This document shows positions 24,750 to 32,188 of a stretch of DNA of 35,773 nucleotides, in pieces; within the stretch, counting starts at the first letter, position 1, and every line of letters begins with the position of its first letter. The translations under genes and the position numbers were made by a program. Under the pieces are notes generated by a model. That model did not search any database and had not been told where the DNA came from. It saw only the letters and a list, made by a program, of their open reading frames with translations. The stretch is from Novosphingobium sp. (GTDB lineage: Bacteria > Pseudomonadota > Alphaproteobacteria > Sphingomonadales > Sphingomonadaceae): NCBI GenBank assembly GCA_004211435.1, contig SECS01000022.1, positions 1-35,773 on the forward strand, written 5' to 3'.

Positions 24750-24766
24750 AGGCCGGGAAACGGCCT
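24750..24766 (-). other. Small hairpin in the leader of the GabD-like gene
   Basis: AGGCCG (24750-24755) and CGGCCT (24761-24766) make a perfect 6-bp stem with a 5-nt loop, about 22 bp upstream of the start codon. Possible leader structure; no further support. Confidence 0.3.
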
Positions 24767-24837
24767 GTCGATTCCGTACTTCGCCGCCTTAGGCATGGCT
24801 CCGCGTCGATGGCAACAGGGCACGGCCCGATCGGCGT

Positions 24838-24865
24838 TTGACGATCGCCTGCACTGGCCTATTGA
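24838..24865 (+). promoter_or_regulatory. Weak candidate promoter for the CoA-acylating aldehyde dehydrogenase
   Basis: TTGACG (24838-24843) and TATTGA (24860-24865) are separated by 16 bp, about 50 bp before the ATG at 24917. The -10 match is poor, so this is only a candidate in the 188-bp divergent gap. Confidence 0.3.
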
Positions 24866-24916
24866 TCAGGCAACAAGCCGCAAGAGCGGCATGCGGTTTG
24901 CGGAGAGGAACAGGCT

Positions 24917-26305
24917 ATGAGCACGACGGACAGCGCATTCTCGGTCGATCCCGAAATCATGGCGCTCGTATCGCGCGCGCGGATCGCGCAGGCGGATTTC
25001 GAGAGCTTCGGCCAGGAGCAGGTCGACGCCATCGTCCGCGACATCGGCAAATACGTCTACGACCACGCCGAGACGCTGGCGCGCATGGCGGTCGACGAGA
25101 CCGGCATCGGCAATTTCGAGGACAAGGTCCTCAAGAAGAAAGGCAAGGCCCGCGCGATCTGGAACAGCCTCAAAGGCAAGAAGAGCCGCGGGATCATCGG
25201 CGAGGACGAGGAGACCCAGATGGTCTTCGTCGCCAAGCCGATGGGGGTGGTCGGCGCCGTCACGCCGATCACCAATCCCATCGTCACGCCGATGTGCAAC
25301 GGCATGTTCGCGCTCAAGACCGGCAATGCCGTGATCTTCGCGCCGCACCCCAAGGCCCAGGCCTGCGCCGAGCATCTGACCGAAGCCTTCATGGCGATCG
25401 TCCGCAAGCACGGCGGGCCCGAGGACCTTATCCAGGTCGTCCGCAACGGTTCGATCAGCAAGACGCAGTCGCTGATGGAATCGGTCGACGTCGTCGTTGC
25501 CACGGGTGGCGGGGCGATGGTCAAGTCGGCCTATTCGTCGGGCAAGCCCTCGTTCGGTGTCGGCGCGGGCAACGTGCCGGTGATCATCGACCGCGGCGTC
25601 GACCTGGCCGAGGCGGTGGGCAAGATCGTCACCGGCGCTTCGTTCGACAACGGCATCATCTGCAGCCACGAGCAATTCGTCCTCGCTCCCCAGGAGCGCT
25701 TCGACGAGACGATCCGCGCCTTCACCGAGACGGGCAAAGTCTGGTTCACCGACGACGCGGCGCAAATCCAGGCACTGCGCGAGGTCGTGTTCCCCGGCGG
25801 CCAGCTCAACAAGGATGTCGTCGGCATTTCGGCGCGCGCGGTCGGCGCCATGGCCGGGATCGACGTGCCCGAGTCCGCGCGGCTGATCCTGCTGCCGGCC
25901 AAAGGTGCGGGCGAGGACGACATCCTGGCGCGCGAAAAGCTGTGCCCGGTCGTCGCGATCCTTCCCTACGAATCCTTCGAGGAAGCCGTACAGAAGGCCA
26001 AGGCCAACCTGCTGGTCGAAGGCGCCGGCCATTCGGCGGCGCTGCATTCGCACGACGAGGCGAACATCCGCCATGCCGGGCTCGAGCTGCCCATCAGCCG
26101 GCTCGTGGTCAACCAGCCGAGTTCGCTGACCGCGGGCGGTTCGCTGACCAATGGCTTCGCGCCGACGACCACGCTCGGCTGCGGCTCCTGGGGCGGCAAT
26201 TCGATCTCCGAGAACCTCGACTACAAGCACCTGATGAACGTGTCGCGGATCGGCAAGGTGATCGCCAACAAGCCCGTGCCGACCGACGAGGAAATCTGGG
26301 CCTAA
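24917..26305 (+). CDS. CoA-acylating aldehyde dehydrogenase
   Basis: A 462-residue member of the acylating branch of the ALDH superfamily (EutE/PduP, SauS and AdhE N-domain relatives), which converts an aldehyde, NAD and CoA to an acyl-CoA. Branch-specific features are VGAVTPITNPIVTPMCN (112-128), IFAPHPKA, ATGGGAMVKSAY, SGKPSFGVGAGNVPVIID (208-225) and the catalytic cysteine in SFDNGIICSHEQ (C249). The usual ALDH active-site glutamate motif (LELGG) is replaced by GVGAGN, as expected for acylating enzymes. No AdhE iron-alcohol dehydrogenase domain follows. ATG at 24917 has GAGAGGAA just upstream. The true aldehyde (acetaldehyde, sulfoacetaldehyde or a longer one) is not readable. Confidence 0.9.
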   Translation: MSTTDSAFSVDPEIMALVSRARIAQADFESFGQEQVDAIVRDIGKYVYDHAETLARMAVDETGIGNFEDKVLKKKGKARAIWNSLKGKKSRGIIGEDEETQMVFVAKPMGVVGAVTPITNPIVTPMCNGMFALKTGNAVIFAPHPKAQACAEHLTEAFMAIVRKHGGPEDLIQVVRNGSISKTQSLMESVDVVVATGGGAMVKSAYSSGKPSFGVGAGNVPVIIDRGVDLAEAVGKIVTGASFDNGIICSHEQFVLAPQERFDETIRAFTETGKVWFTDDAAQIQALREVVFPGGQLNKDVVGISARAVGAMAGIDVPESARLILLPAKGAGEDDILAREKLCPVVAILPYESFEEAVQKAKANLLVEGAGHSAALHSHDEANIRHAGLELPISRLVVNQPSSLTAGGSLTNGFAPTTTLGCGSWGGNSISENLDYKHLMNVSRIGKVIANKPVPTDEEIWA

Positions 26306-26391
26306 CGCCGCCGGCTTTCGCCCCGACGATACCTGCGCTCCGCCGCGAGTCGGATTGACGGGTCGGTGATGCTTAGCTAGGTTAGAAAAAC

Positions 26392-26415
26392 CGAACAGAA
26401 GTTCGCTATAGCGAA
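26392..26415. promoter_or_regulatory. Overlapping palindromes with half-sites every 10 bp upstream of the ALDH operon
   Basis: CGAA (26392-26395), TTCG (26402-26405) and CGAA (26412-26415) are spaced exactly 10 bp apart. They form two overlapping palindromes, CGAACagaaGTTCG and TTCGCTATAGCGAA (14 bp, perfect). The element ends 17 bp before the GTG at 26433. It looks like a repressor operator for the downstream genes; the regulator is unknown. Confidence 0.6.
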
Positions 26416-26432
26416 TATTTGGGAGAGAGTTA

Positions 26433-27890
26433 GTGACCTACGCCGGCTATATCGATGGCGCTTTCGTTTCGGGTGAAGGCCAGGGTTTCGTCGTCGAGAA
26501 CCCCTCCGACGAATCGGTTGTCGCCGAAGTCACCGGCGTCAGCACCGCCCAGGTCGCGCGTGCTATCCAGGCTGCGCGCACGGCCTTCGACGACGGCCGG
26601 TGGAGCGGCCTGTCGATGAAGGAGCGCGGTGAAACCATGCGCCGTTATGCCGAGGCGCTGCGCAAGCGCGCCGACGCGCTGCGCGACTTCGCGATCCGCG
26701 AGGCCGGTTGCCCGACCTCGTCGAACGTCATGGGCGCGCAGGTCCATGCCCCGCTGCGCATGACCGACGAGATCGTCGACATGTTCCTCAAGCTGCCCGA
26801 GCACGAGCAGAATCCGCTGCCGCTGCACGAGCTGGTCAATCCCTACTTCACCGTCCAGAGCCTCAAGCTCTACCGCCCGCTCGGTGTGGTTTCGGCGATT
26901 TCGGCCTACAACGTGCCGTTCTACACGGCCTTCTGGAAGGTCGTGCCGGCGCTGATGGCGGGCAATTCGGTGATCCTGCGGCCCAATCCGCTGACTCCGC
27001 TGTCCTCGCTGATCTTCGCCGAGGCGGCCGAGGAGGCCGGCATCCCCGCGGGCGTCATGAACGTTATCATCGAGAACGGCCTCGAAGGCGGGCAGATGAT
27101 CTCGACCGACAAGGCGGTCGACATGGTCTCGTTCACGGGGTCCTGCACGGTCGGCGCCAAGGTGGCCGAACAGGCGGCGCCCACGCTCAAGCGGCTGGTG
27201 CTCGAACTCGGCGGCAAGTCGGCGGCGATCTTCCTGCCCGATTCGGTGGGCCGCGCTGCGGGCCACGCCTTCCAGGTCTGCACCTCGCACGCCGGCCAGG
27301 GTTGCGTCCTCGGCACGCGCGTTTTCGTGCCGGAGGAGAACAAGGCCGAAGTGCTCGAGCAGATGGCCGCGGCCGTCGCCAACGTGAAGATCGGCCCCGC
27401 CAACGATCCCGCCACCGTGCTCGGCCCGGTCATCAGCGCCGCGCAGCGCGCGCGCGCCGAACACTTCACCGCCGCCGCCGTGGCCGCGGGCGGCCGCGTT
27501 GTCGCTGGCGGCAAGCGTCCCGAGGGATTCGACAAGGGCTTCTACTTCGAGCCGACCGTGCTCGACGTGCCCGACAATTCGAACCCCGCCGCGCAGGAAG
27601 AGATCTTCGGCCCGGTGGTCACGGTGATCGGCTACAAGGACCTCGACCACGCGGTGCAGATGGCCAACGACAGCCAGTTCGGCCTTTCGGCCTGGGTTAC
27701 GGGCCAGGACAAGGTCGCGGCCTACCAGACCGGGCTCAAGCTCCGCTCGGGTGCGGTCAACGTCAACGGCGCGGTCATGTCCAGCTACGCGTCGGGGGGC
27801 GGCATCAAGATGAGCGGCCTAGGTCGCGAGCGCGGCATCGAGGGCCTGCGCGAATTCCAGATGGTCACGACGTTCAATCTGGGCGGCTGA
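26433..27890 (+). CDS. NAD(P)-dependent aldehyde dehydrogenase
   Basis: A 485-residue non-acylating aldehyde dehydrogenase. Key residues are N160 in SAISAYNVPF, FTGSCTVG, E258 in LVLELGGKSA and the catalytic cysteine C291 in HAGQGCVLGTRV; the C-terminal GGIKMSGLGRERG block is also typical. The cofactor-binding lysine usually found in the KPSE/KPAE motif is arginine here (R183 in VILRPNP), which is atypical. GTG at 26433 has a good ribosome binding site (GGGAGAG). It opens the run ALDH-SDR-P450-MDR-DUF2889, 127 bp after the acylating dehydrogenase, with an operator-like palindrome in the gap. Confidence 0.9.
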   Translation: MTYAGYIDGAFVSGEGQGFVVENPSDESVVAEVTGVSTAQVARAIQAARTAFDDGRWSGLSMKERGETMRRYAEALRKRADALRDFAIREAGCPTSSNVMGAQVHAPLRMTDEIVDMFLKLPEHEQNPLPLHELVNPYFTVQSLKLYRPLGVVSAISAYNVPFYTAFWKVVPALMAGNSVILRPNPLTPLSSLIFAEAAEEAGIPAGVMNVIIENGLEGGQMISTDKAVDMVSFTGSCTVGAKVAEQAAPTLKRLVLELGGKSAAIFLPDSVGRAAGHAFQVCTSHAGQGCVLGTRVFVPEENKAEVLEQMAAAVANVKIGPANDPATVLGPVISAAQRARAEHFTAAAVAAGGRVVAGGKRPEGFDKGFYFEPTVLDVPDNSNPAAQEEIFGPVVTVIGYKDLDHAVQMANDSQFGLSAWVTGQDKVAAYQTGLKLRSGAVNVNGAVMSSYASGGGIKMSGLGRERGIEGLREFQMVTTFNLGG

Positions 27891-27935
27891 TCGCCGGCTG
27901 GCCAACCACATAAAAACGGGACGAGGGACAAGACG

Positions 27936-28751
27936 ATGCAAGGACTTCTCGAAGGCAAGGTTGCGGTCATCACCGGCGCCGGCTCGGGCGTGGGCCGCGC
28001 CGCGATCAAGCTCTGGGCCGAGCACGGTGCCAAGGTCATCGCCGCCGACATCAACCTGCCCAACGCCGAGGAATCGGTGAAGCTGGCGGGCGCGCCGCAG
28101 GGTCAGATCAAGGCGGTCGAGTGCAACGTCGCCGATCCCGACTCGGTCAGTGCCGCCGTGGCGCTGGCGGTCGAGACCTTCGGCCGGCTCGACATCATCT
28201 ACAACAACGCGGGCATCACCGTGCTGCCGATTCCCGGCGTCGGCATGAAGAAGCTCGTCGATCTCGATCATGCCGAGATGCGCAAGGTCGAGGAAGTGAA
28301 CATCAACGGCGTGATCTTCGGCTGCCAGGCCGCGATCCGCCAGTTCGACAAGCAGGCAGAAAATGGGCAGGGTCGTGCGGGCGTCATCGTCAACACCGCC
28401 TCGGTCGCGGGCCTGACCGGCTACGGCGGCGTACTTTACGGTTCGACCAAGGGCGCCGTGGTCGCCATGACGCGCACGCTCGCGATCGAAGTCGCCGAGA
28501 AGGGCATCCGCGTGAACTCGGTCTGCCCGGCGGGCATGCTGACCAACTATGGCGGCATGAACCCCGAGCACGAGCAGAAGGACAAGATCCTCGAAGGCAT
28601 GGGCAAGGCCCATCCGCTGGGCAAGGCGATCGACCCGGCCGACACCGCGGGCGCGGCGATGTTTCTCGCCTCGGACCTCGCGGGCAACATCACCGGTGTG
28701 AACCTGCCCGTCGACGGTGGTCTCACGGCCGGCAAGAAGGTCGGAGGCTGA
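27936..28751 (+). CDS. Short-chain dehydrogenase/reductase (SDR)
   Basis: A 271-residue classical SDR. It shows the nucleotide-binding TGAGSGVG (13-20), NNAG (90-93) and the catalytic triad S156, Y168, K172 (YGSTK). The acidic residue at the end of the second strand (AADI) suggests preference for NAD(H). Such enzymes often oxidise secondary alcohols made by a P450 to ketones, which would suit the next gene. ATG at 27936 is preceded by a GAGGGA ribosome binding site, and the P450 starts 2 nt after its stop. Confidence 0.92.
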   Translation: MQGLLEGKVAVITGAGSGVGRAAIKLWAEHGAKVIAADINLPNAEESVKLAGAPQGQIKAVECNVADPDSVSAAVALAVETFGRLDIIYNNAGITVLPIPGVGMKKLVDLDHAEMRKVEEVNINGVIFGCQAAIRQFDKQAENGQGRAGVIVNTASVAGLTGYGGVLYGSTKGAVVAMTRTLAIEVAEKGIRVNSVCPAGMLTNYGGMNPEHEQKDKILEGMGKAHPLGKAIDPADTAGAAMFLASDLAGNITGVNLPVDGGLTAGKKVGG

Positions 28752-28753
28752 CC

Positions 28754-30073
28754 ATGGCGAGCTGCCCCGTCTCGCACGGCAAGTCGAACGCGCTGGCTTC
28801 GCTCGTCTCGGACAATCCGCGCTACGACGAGCTCTTCAACATGAAGAAGCAGTCGGCGAACACCGGCGTCGACATGTCGAAGGACTATACCGACGACATG
28901 AACGCGCTGCGCGACAGCGCCGCCGTGCACAAGGGTTCCTTGCGTGAACTGCTCGGCGTGCCCGAGATGCCGGGGATGCACGGACCCGAGCGCGAGTCCT
29001 ATACCTTCTTCTCCTATCGCGCCTGCGAGGTCGGCTTCCGCGAGAACCTGGTGTTCTCGTCCGAGGGCTACAACGAAAGTGCCGGCGTGCGCACGATCGG
29101 CAAGACGATCCTGTCGATGGTCGGCAAGCCGCACAAGCGCCTGCGCTCGGCGGCGCAGCCGCTGTTCAAGCGCCCCAAGGTGCTCGACTGGTGGAACAAG
29201 CGCTGGATCCAGGAGACGGTCGACGCGCTGCTCGACCGAATCCAGGACCAGGACGCGGTCGATCTCAATTCCGAGCTCTGCGCGCTGCTGCCGATGGCGA
29301 CGGTGACGCGGGCGATCGGGCTCGAGGGCGCGAACGTCATCGAGTTCCGCTACCAGCTCGACCGCGCGACATTCGGTGCGCGCAGCCTCCCGCCCGAGGA
29401 AGCCGCCGCCTCGCGCGCGTGGATCGACACGACCTTGCGCGATCTCATCGCCGAGAACACGCGCCAGCCTGGCGACAACCTGATCTCGGGCCTGATCGAC
29501 GCCGAGATCCTCGACGAGGACACTGGCGACAAGCGTCCGCTGACCGAGGACGAGATCTTCGGCTACTGCAAGCTGGCGATCTTCGCCGGCGGCGGCACGA
29601 CCTGGCGCCAGCTCGGCATCACGATCGACGCGTTGATGAATCACACCCATTTCTGGGACGCGGCGGTCAAGGAGCGCGGCCTGCTTGACCAGGCGGTCGA
29701 GGAAGGGCTGCGCTGGCGCGCGACCGATCCGGTGTTCCCGCGGCTCTGCATGGAGGACACCGAGGTCGAGGGCGTGCTGGTTCCGGCCGGCGCGCGCGTC
29801 CACATGTGCCTGGGTGCCGCCAATCACGATCCGGCGATCTTCAAGAACCCCGAGAGCTACGACATCTTCCGCGACAAGAGCCACCAGATGGGCTTCGGCT
29901 TCGGTCCGCACCGCTGCCTCGGCATGGACGTCGCTCGGCAGGAGATGATCGTCGCGATCTCCGGGCTGATGGACCGCTTCCCCAAGATGCGGCTCGATCC
30001 CGACCTGCCCAAGCCGGTCTATCGCGGGCTCGACCACCGCGGTATGTCGGCGGTGACGGTGAAGCTCAAGTAG
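28754..30073 (+). CDS. Cytochrome P450
   Basis: A 439-residue soluble bacterial P450. The heme-binding loop is FGFGPHRCLGMD with the thiolate cysteine at C388, the K-helix ExxR is E317-GL-R320, and the I-helix reads FAGGGTTWRQLG (277-288). In most P450s the I-helix motif is AGx(D/E)T; here the acidic position is glycine (G281) while threonine T282 is kept. The N terminus (MASCPVSHGKSNALAS) has no membrane anchor, so it would be a soluble class I enzyme needing ferredoxin and reductase, neither of which is in the window. It starts 2 nt after the SDR, so the two are almost certainly co-transcribed. Substrate unknown. Confidence 0.95.
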   Translation: MASCPVSHGKSNALASLVSDNPRYDELFNMKKQSANTGVDMSKDYTDDMNALRDSAAVHKGSLRELLGVPEMPGMHGPERESYTFFSYRACEVGFRENLVFSSEGYNESAGVRTIGKTILSMVGKPHKRLRSAAQPLFKRPKVLDWWNKRWIQETVDALLDRIQDQDAVDLNSELCALLPMATVTRAIGLEGANVIEFRYQLDRATFGARSLPPEEAAASRAWIDTTLRDLIAENTRQPGDNLISGLIDAEILDEDTGDKRPLTEDEIFGYCKLAIFAGGGTTWRQLGITIDALMNHTHFWDAAVKERGLLDQAVEEGLRWRATDPVFPRLCMEDTEVEGVLVPAGARVHMCLGAANHDPAIFKNPESYDIFRDKSHQMGFGFGPHRCLGMDVARQEMIVAISGLMDRFPKMRLDPDLPKPVYRGLDHRGMSAVTVKLK

Positions 30074-30083
30074 CGGGAAGCTC

Positions 30084-31118
30084 ATGACCGACACGATGAA
30101 GCAGATCGTCCTGGCCTCTTACGCCAAGGGCAATCCCAGGCCGTCCGACTTCCGCGTGGAAGAGGTGCCGATCCCGACTGCGGGCGAGCGCGAGATTCTG
30201 CTGCGCACCTTGTGGCTGGCGGTCGATCCGCTGTTCCGCTTCGCCATCGACGAAGTGCGGCTTTCGGGCGCGCTGCATCTGCAGCTCGGTGACGTTATGG
30301 TCGGCGCGACCGTGTCCGAAGTCATCGCTTCGAACCATCCCGATTATAAGCCGGGCGACGTCGTCGAGGGCCGTACCGGCTGGCGCGAGTATGCGGTCGT
30401 CGCGCCTGACCAGGCCGATTATCGCGGCCCGCCGCGCAAGCTCGATCCGAGCCTCGCACCGGTCTCGACTGCGCTTGGCGTGCTCGGCATGCCCGGGCAG
30501 ACCGCGCACGGCGGCATCGAGACCCTGCGGATCAAGCCTGGCGAGACCGTGGCGATCTCCGCCGCGGCGGGCGCGGTTGGCTCGATTGCCGGGCAGATCG
30601 CCAAGATCCACGGCGCGCGCGCGGTCGGCATCGCCGGCGGGGCGGGCAAGGTCCAGGCGCTGCTCGACCTCGGCTTCGATGGCGCGGCCGACTACAAGGC
30701 GCCGGACTTCGCTGCCCAGCTCAAGGCGGCGGCGCCGAACGGCATCGACTGTTACTTTGACAACACGGGCGGTGATGTCACGCTCGAGGTGTTCAAGCAG
30801 CTCAACCGCGGCTCGCGCATGGCGATGTGCGGCTACATCGCCTATTACGGCATGGGTTACGAAGGACCGGGACCCGACCACATGCCCGCGCTCTACCGCA
30901 CGATCATGGGCACCGGCCTTGAGATTCGCGGTTTCGCCGGTTTCATGGCCGGGCAGAAGGCGCTCGACGACATCGCCGGGTGGATATCGGACGGCAAGCT
31001 GACTTATCCCGAGGCGGTGGTCGAGGGCATCGAGGCGGCGCCCCAAGCCTTCGCCAGCGTGTTTTCGGGTCATGACTTCGTCGGCAAGCTGCTGGTCAAG
31101 GTGGCAGAGCCCGCTTGA
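30084..31118 (+). CDS. NADP-dependent MDR-family oxidoreductase (PTGR/CurA-like)
   Basis: A 344-residue zinc-free medium-chain dehydrogenase/reductase of the prostaglandin reductase/leukotriene B4 dehydrogenase type. The cofactor fold is marked by AISAAAGAVGSIAGQIAK, and the family blocks LRTLWLAVDPLFRF, VDPL, GIDCYFDNTGGD and GSRMAMCGYIAYY are present. No structural zinc cysteines are seen. These enzymes reduce activated C=C bonds of alpha,beta-unsaturated ketones, which suits a pathway producing cyclic enones. ATG at 30084 has GGGAAG just upstream and lies 10 nt after the P450 stop. Confidence 0.92.
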   Translation: MTDTMKQIVLASYAKGNPRPSDFRVEEVPIPTAGEREILLRTLWLAVDPLFRFAIDEVRLSGALHLQLGDVMVGATVSEVIASNHPDYKPGDVVEGRTGWREYAVVAPDQADYRGPPRKLDPSLAPVSTALGVLGMPGQTAHGGIETLRIKPGETVAISAAAGAVGSIAGQIAKIHGARAVGIAGGAGKVQALLDLGFDGAADYKAPDFAAQLKAAAPNGIDCYFDNTGGDVTLEVFKQLNRGSRMAMCGYIAYYGMGYEGPGPDHMPALYRTIMGTGLEIRGFAGFMAGQKALDDIAGWISDGKLTYPEAVVEGIEAAPQAFASVFSGHDFVGKLLVKVAEPA

Positions 31119-31138
31119 AATGACGGCGAAAGGGGAAC

Positions 31139-31164
31139 ACTTTACTAAGCATGGCTAGTAAAGT
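31139..31164. promoter_or_regulatory. Perfect 9-bp inverted repeat around the DUF2889 start codon
   Basis: ACTTTACTA (31139-31147) and TAGTAAAGT (31156-31164) are perfect inverted arms around AGCATGGC, which contains the ATG at 31151. The arms are AT-rich in a GC-rich region, so the pattern is not expected by base composition. It could be a TetR-like operator or an RNA hairpin presenting the start codon in its loop. Confidence 0.6.
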
Positions 31165-32188
31165 TCTCCCGCCGCCGCCTCGCGCTACCGCCAATCCTGC
31201 ACCCGCGCGCGCTTCCAGCTCGGTCCGCCGCACCTCGAGCATCGACGTGACCTGGCCCGAGGGCGAGGACGGCGACCGGCTGTTCGTCGGCCGCGCGCGT
31301 GATTTCTTCACGCCGGCCGGGGGCGGTGCCAAAACCTCTGGGGGACGCGTGCTCGAAGAGGCCGGCTACCGTGCGACTCTGGCGCAGGACAAGACCATCA
31401 CGTCGATCGTCGGCGAACCGTACGATTCCCGGCTCGACAGCCTCGTCGGCGTGCGCGGCGGCAACCACCTGCGTCTGTTCATCAAGGAGACGATGCCTGA
31501 ACTGATCGCGACCGGCGCACCGCTTTACCTGCCGCTCGACGACATCTCGGGCACGGCGCTGGTCTCGGCCTTCGCCTGGTCGCAATGGCACGACGACTGG
31601 CAGGCCCGCCTGCGCGAGCGCATGGGCCATGAGGAAATGGACAAGATGATGGCCGCGCGGGTCAACGTCTGCTGGGGCCTCCAGGAAGGCCACAGCGGGG
31701 TCGATCCCGACGGTCCGCCGCGCAACGTCGCCGATGCCGACGCAGGCGACGTGCGCAATCCGCACGATCCCGAAGGCTGGCACCCGCTCCACGACGTCGA
31801 TGGCCCCGGCTTCCGCCGCGCGCGCCGGATCGACGTGACGCGCGACGCCAGCGGCCTGATCCGCATCGACGCTGCCTTCCAGGACAGCGCCAAGCGCAAG
31901 GACGGTACCCGCGTGGCGATCCACGAATACAACATCGTCGCCACGGCCGATCCCGCAACGCTCGAGATTCTGACGCTCGAACCCGAGGCGCGCATCCTGC
32001 CGTTTTCCGAATGCCCGGGCGCGATCCACAATGCCCGGCGGCTGATCGGCTCGCGGATCGCCGAGGTGCGCGACACCGTGCTCGGCCAGCTGCGTGGCCC
32101 AGAGGGCTGCACCCATCTCAACGACGCGCTGCGCGCGCTGGCCGAAGTGCCCAAGCTCGCCGAGGATCTGGCGCGGGCCGAAGCCTAG
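31151..32188 (+). CDS. DUF2889 family protein
   Basis: A 345-residue protein of the DUF2889 type, recognised from RRTSSIDVTWPEG near residue 26 and the C-terminal CPGAIHNARRLIGSRI followed by GCTHLNDALRALAEVP. Function unknown; homologues recur in degradation clusters of sphingomonads and actinobacteria, to my knowledge. The first 25 residues are proline- and alanine-rich and probably unstructured. GGGGAA at 31132-31137 is 13 nt before the ATG, and one arm of the inverted repeat lies between them. It follows the MDR gene by 32 nt. Its TAG overlaps the TAG of the convergent crotonase gene. Confidence 0.85.
   Translation: MASKVLPPPPRATANPAPARASSSVRRTSSIDVTWPEGEDGDRLFVGRARDFFTPAGGGAKTSGGRVLEEAGYRATLAQDKTITSIVGEPYDSRLDSLVGVRGGNHLRLFIKETMPELIATGAPLYLPLDDISGTALVSAFAWSQWHDDWQARLRERMGHEEMDKMMAARVNVCWGLQEGHSGVDPDGPPRNVADADAGDVRNPHDPEGWHPLHDVDGPGFRRARRIDVTRDASGLIRIDAAFQDSAKRKDGTRVAIHEYNIVATADPATLEILTLEPEARILPFSECPGAIHNARRLIGSRIAEVRDTVLGQLRGPEGCTHLNDALRALAEVPKLAEDLARAEA

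Noticed and set aside
24917..26305. Bifunctional AdhE-type aldehyde/alcohol dehydrogenase
   Set aside because: The protein ends after the aldehyde dehydrogenase domain; no iron-dependent alcohol dehydrogenase domain follows.
26392..26405. CGAAC-AGAA-GTTCG as a Gram-positive-type LexA (Cheo) box
   Set aside because: The pattern matches GAAC-N4-GTTC, but this lineage uses GTTC-N7-GTTC, as at imuA; it is better explained as part of the three-half-site operator.
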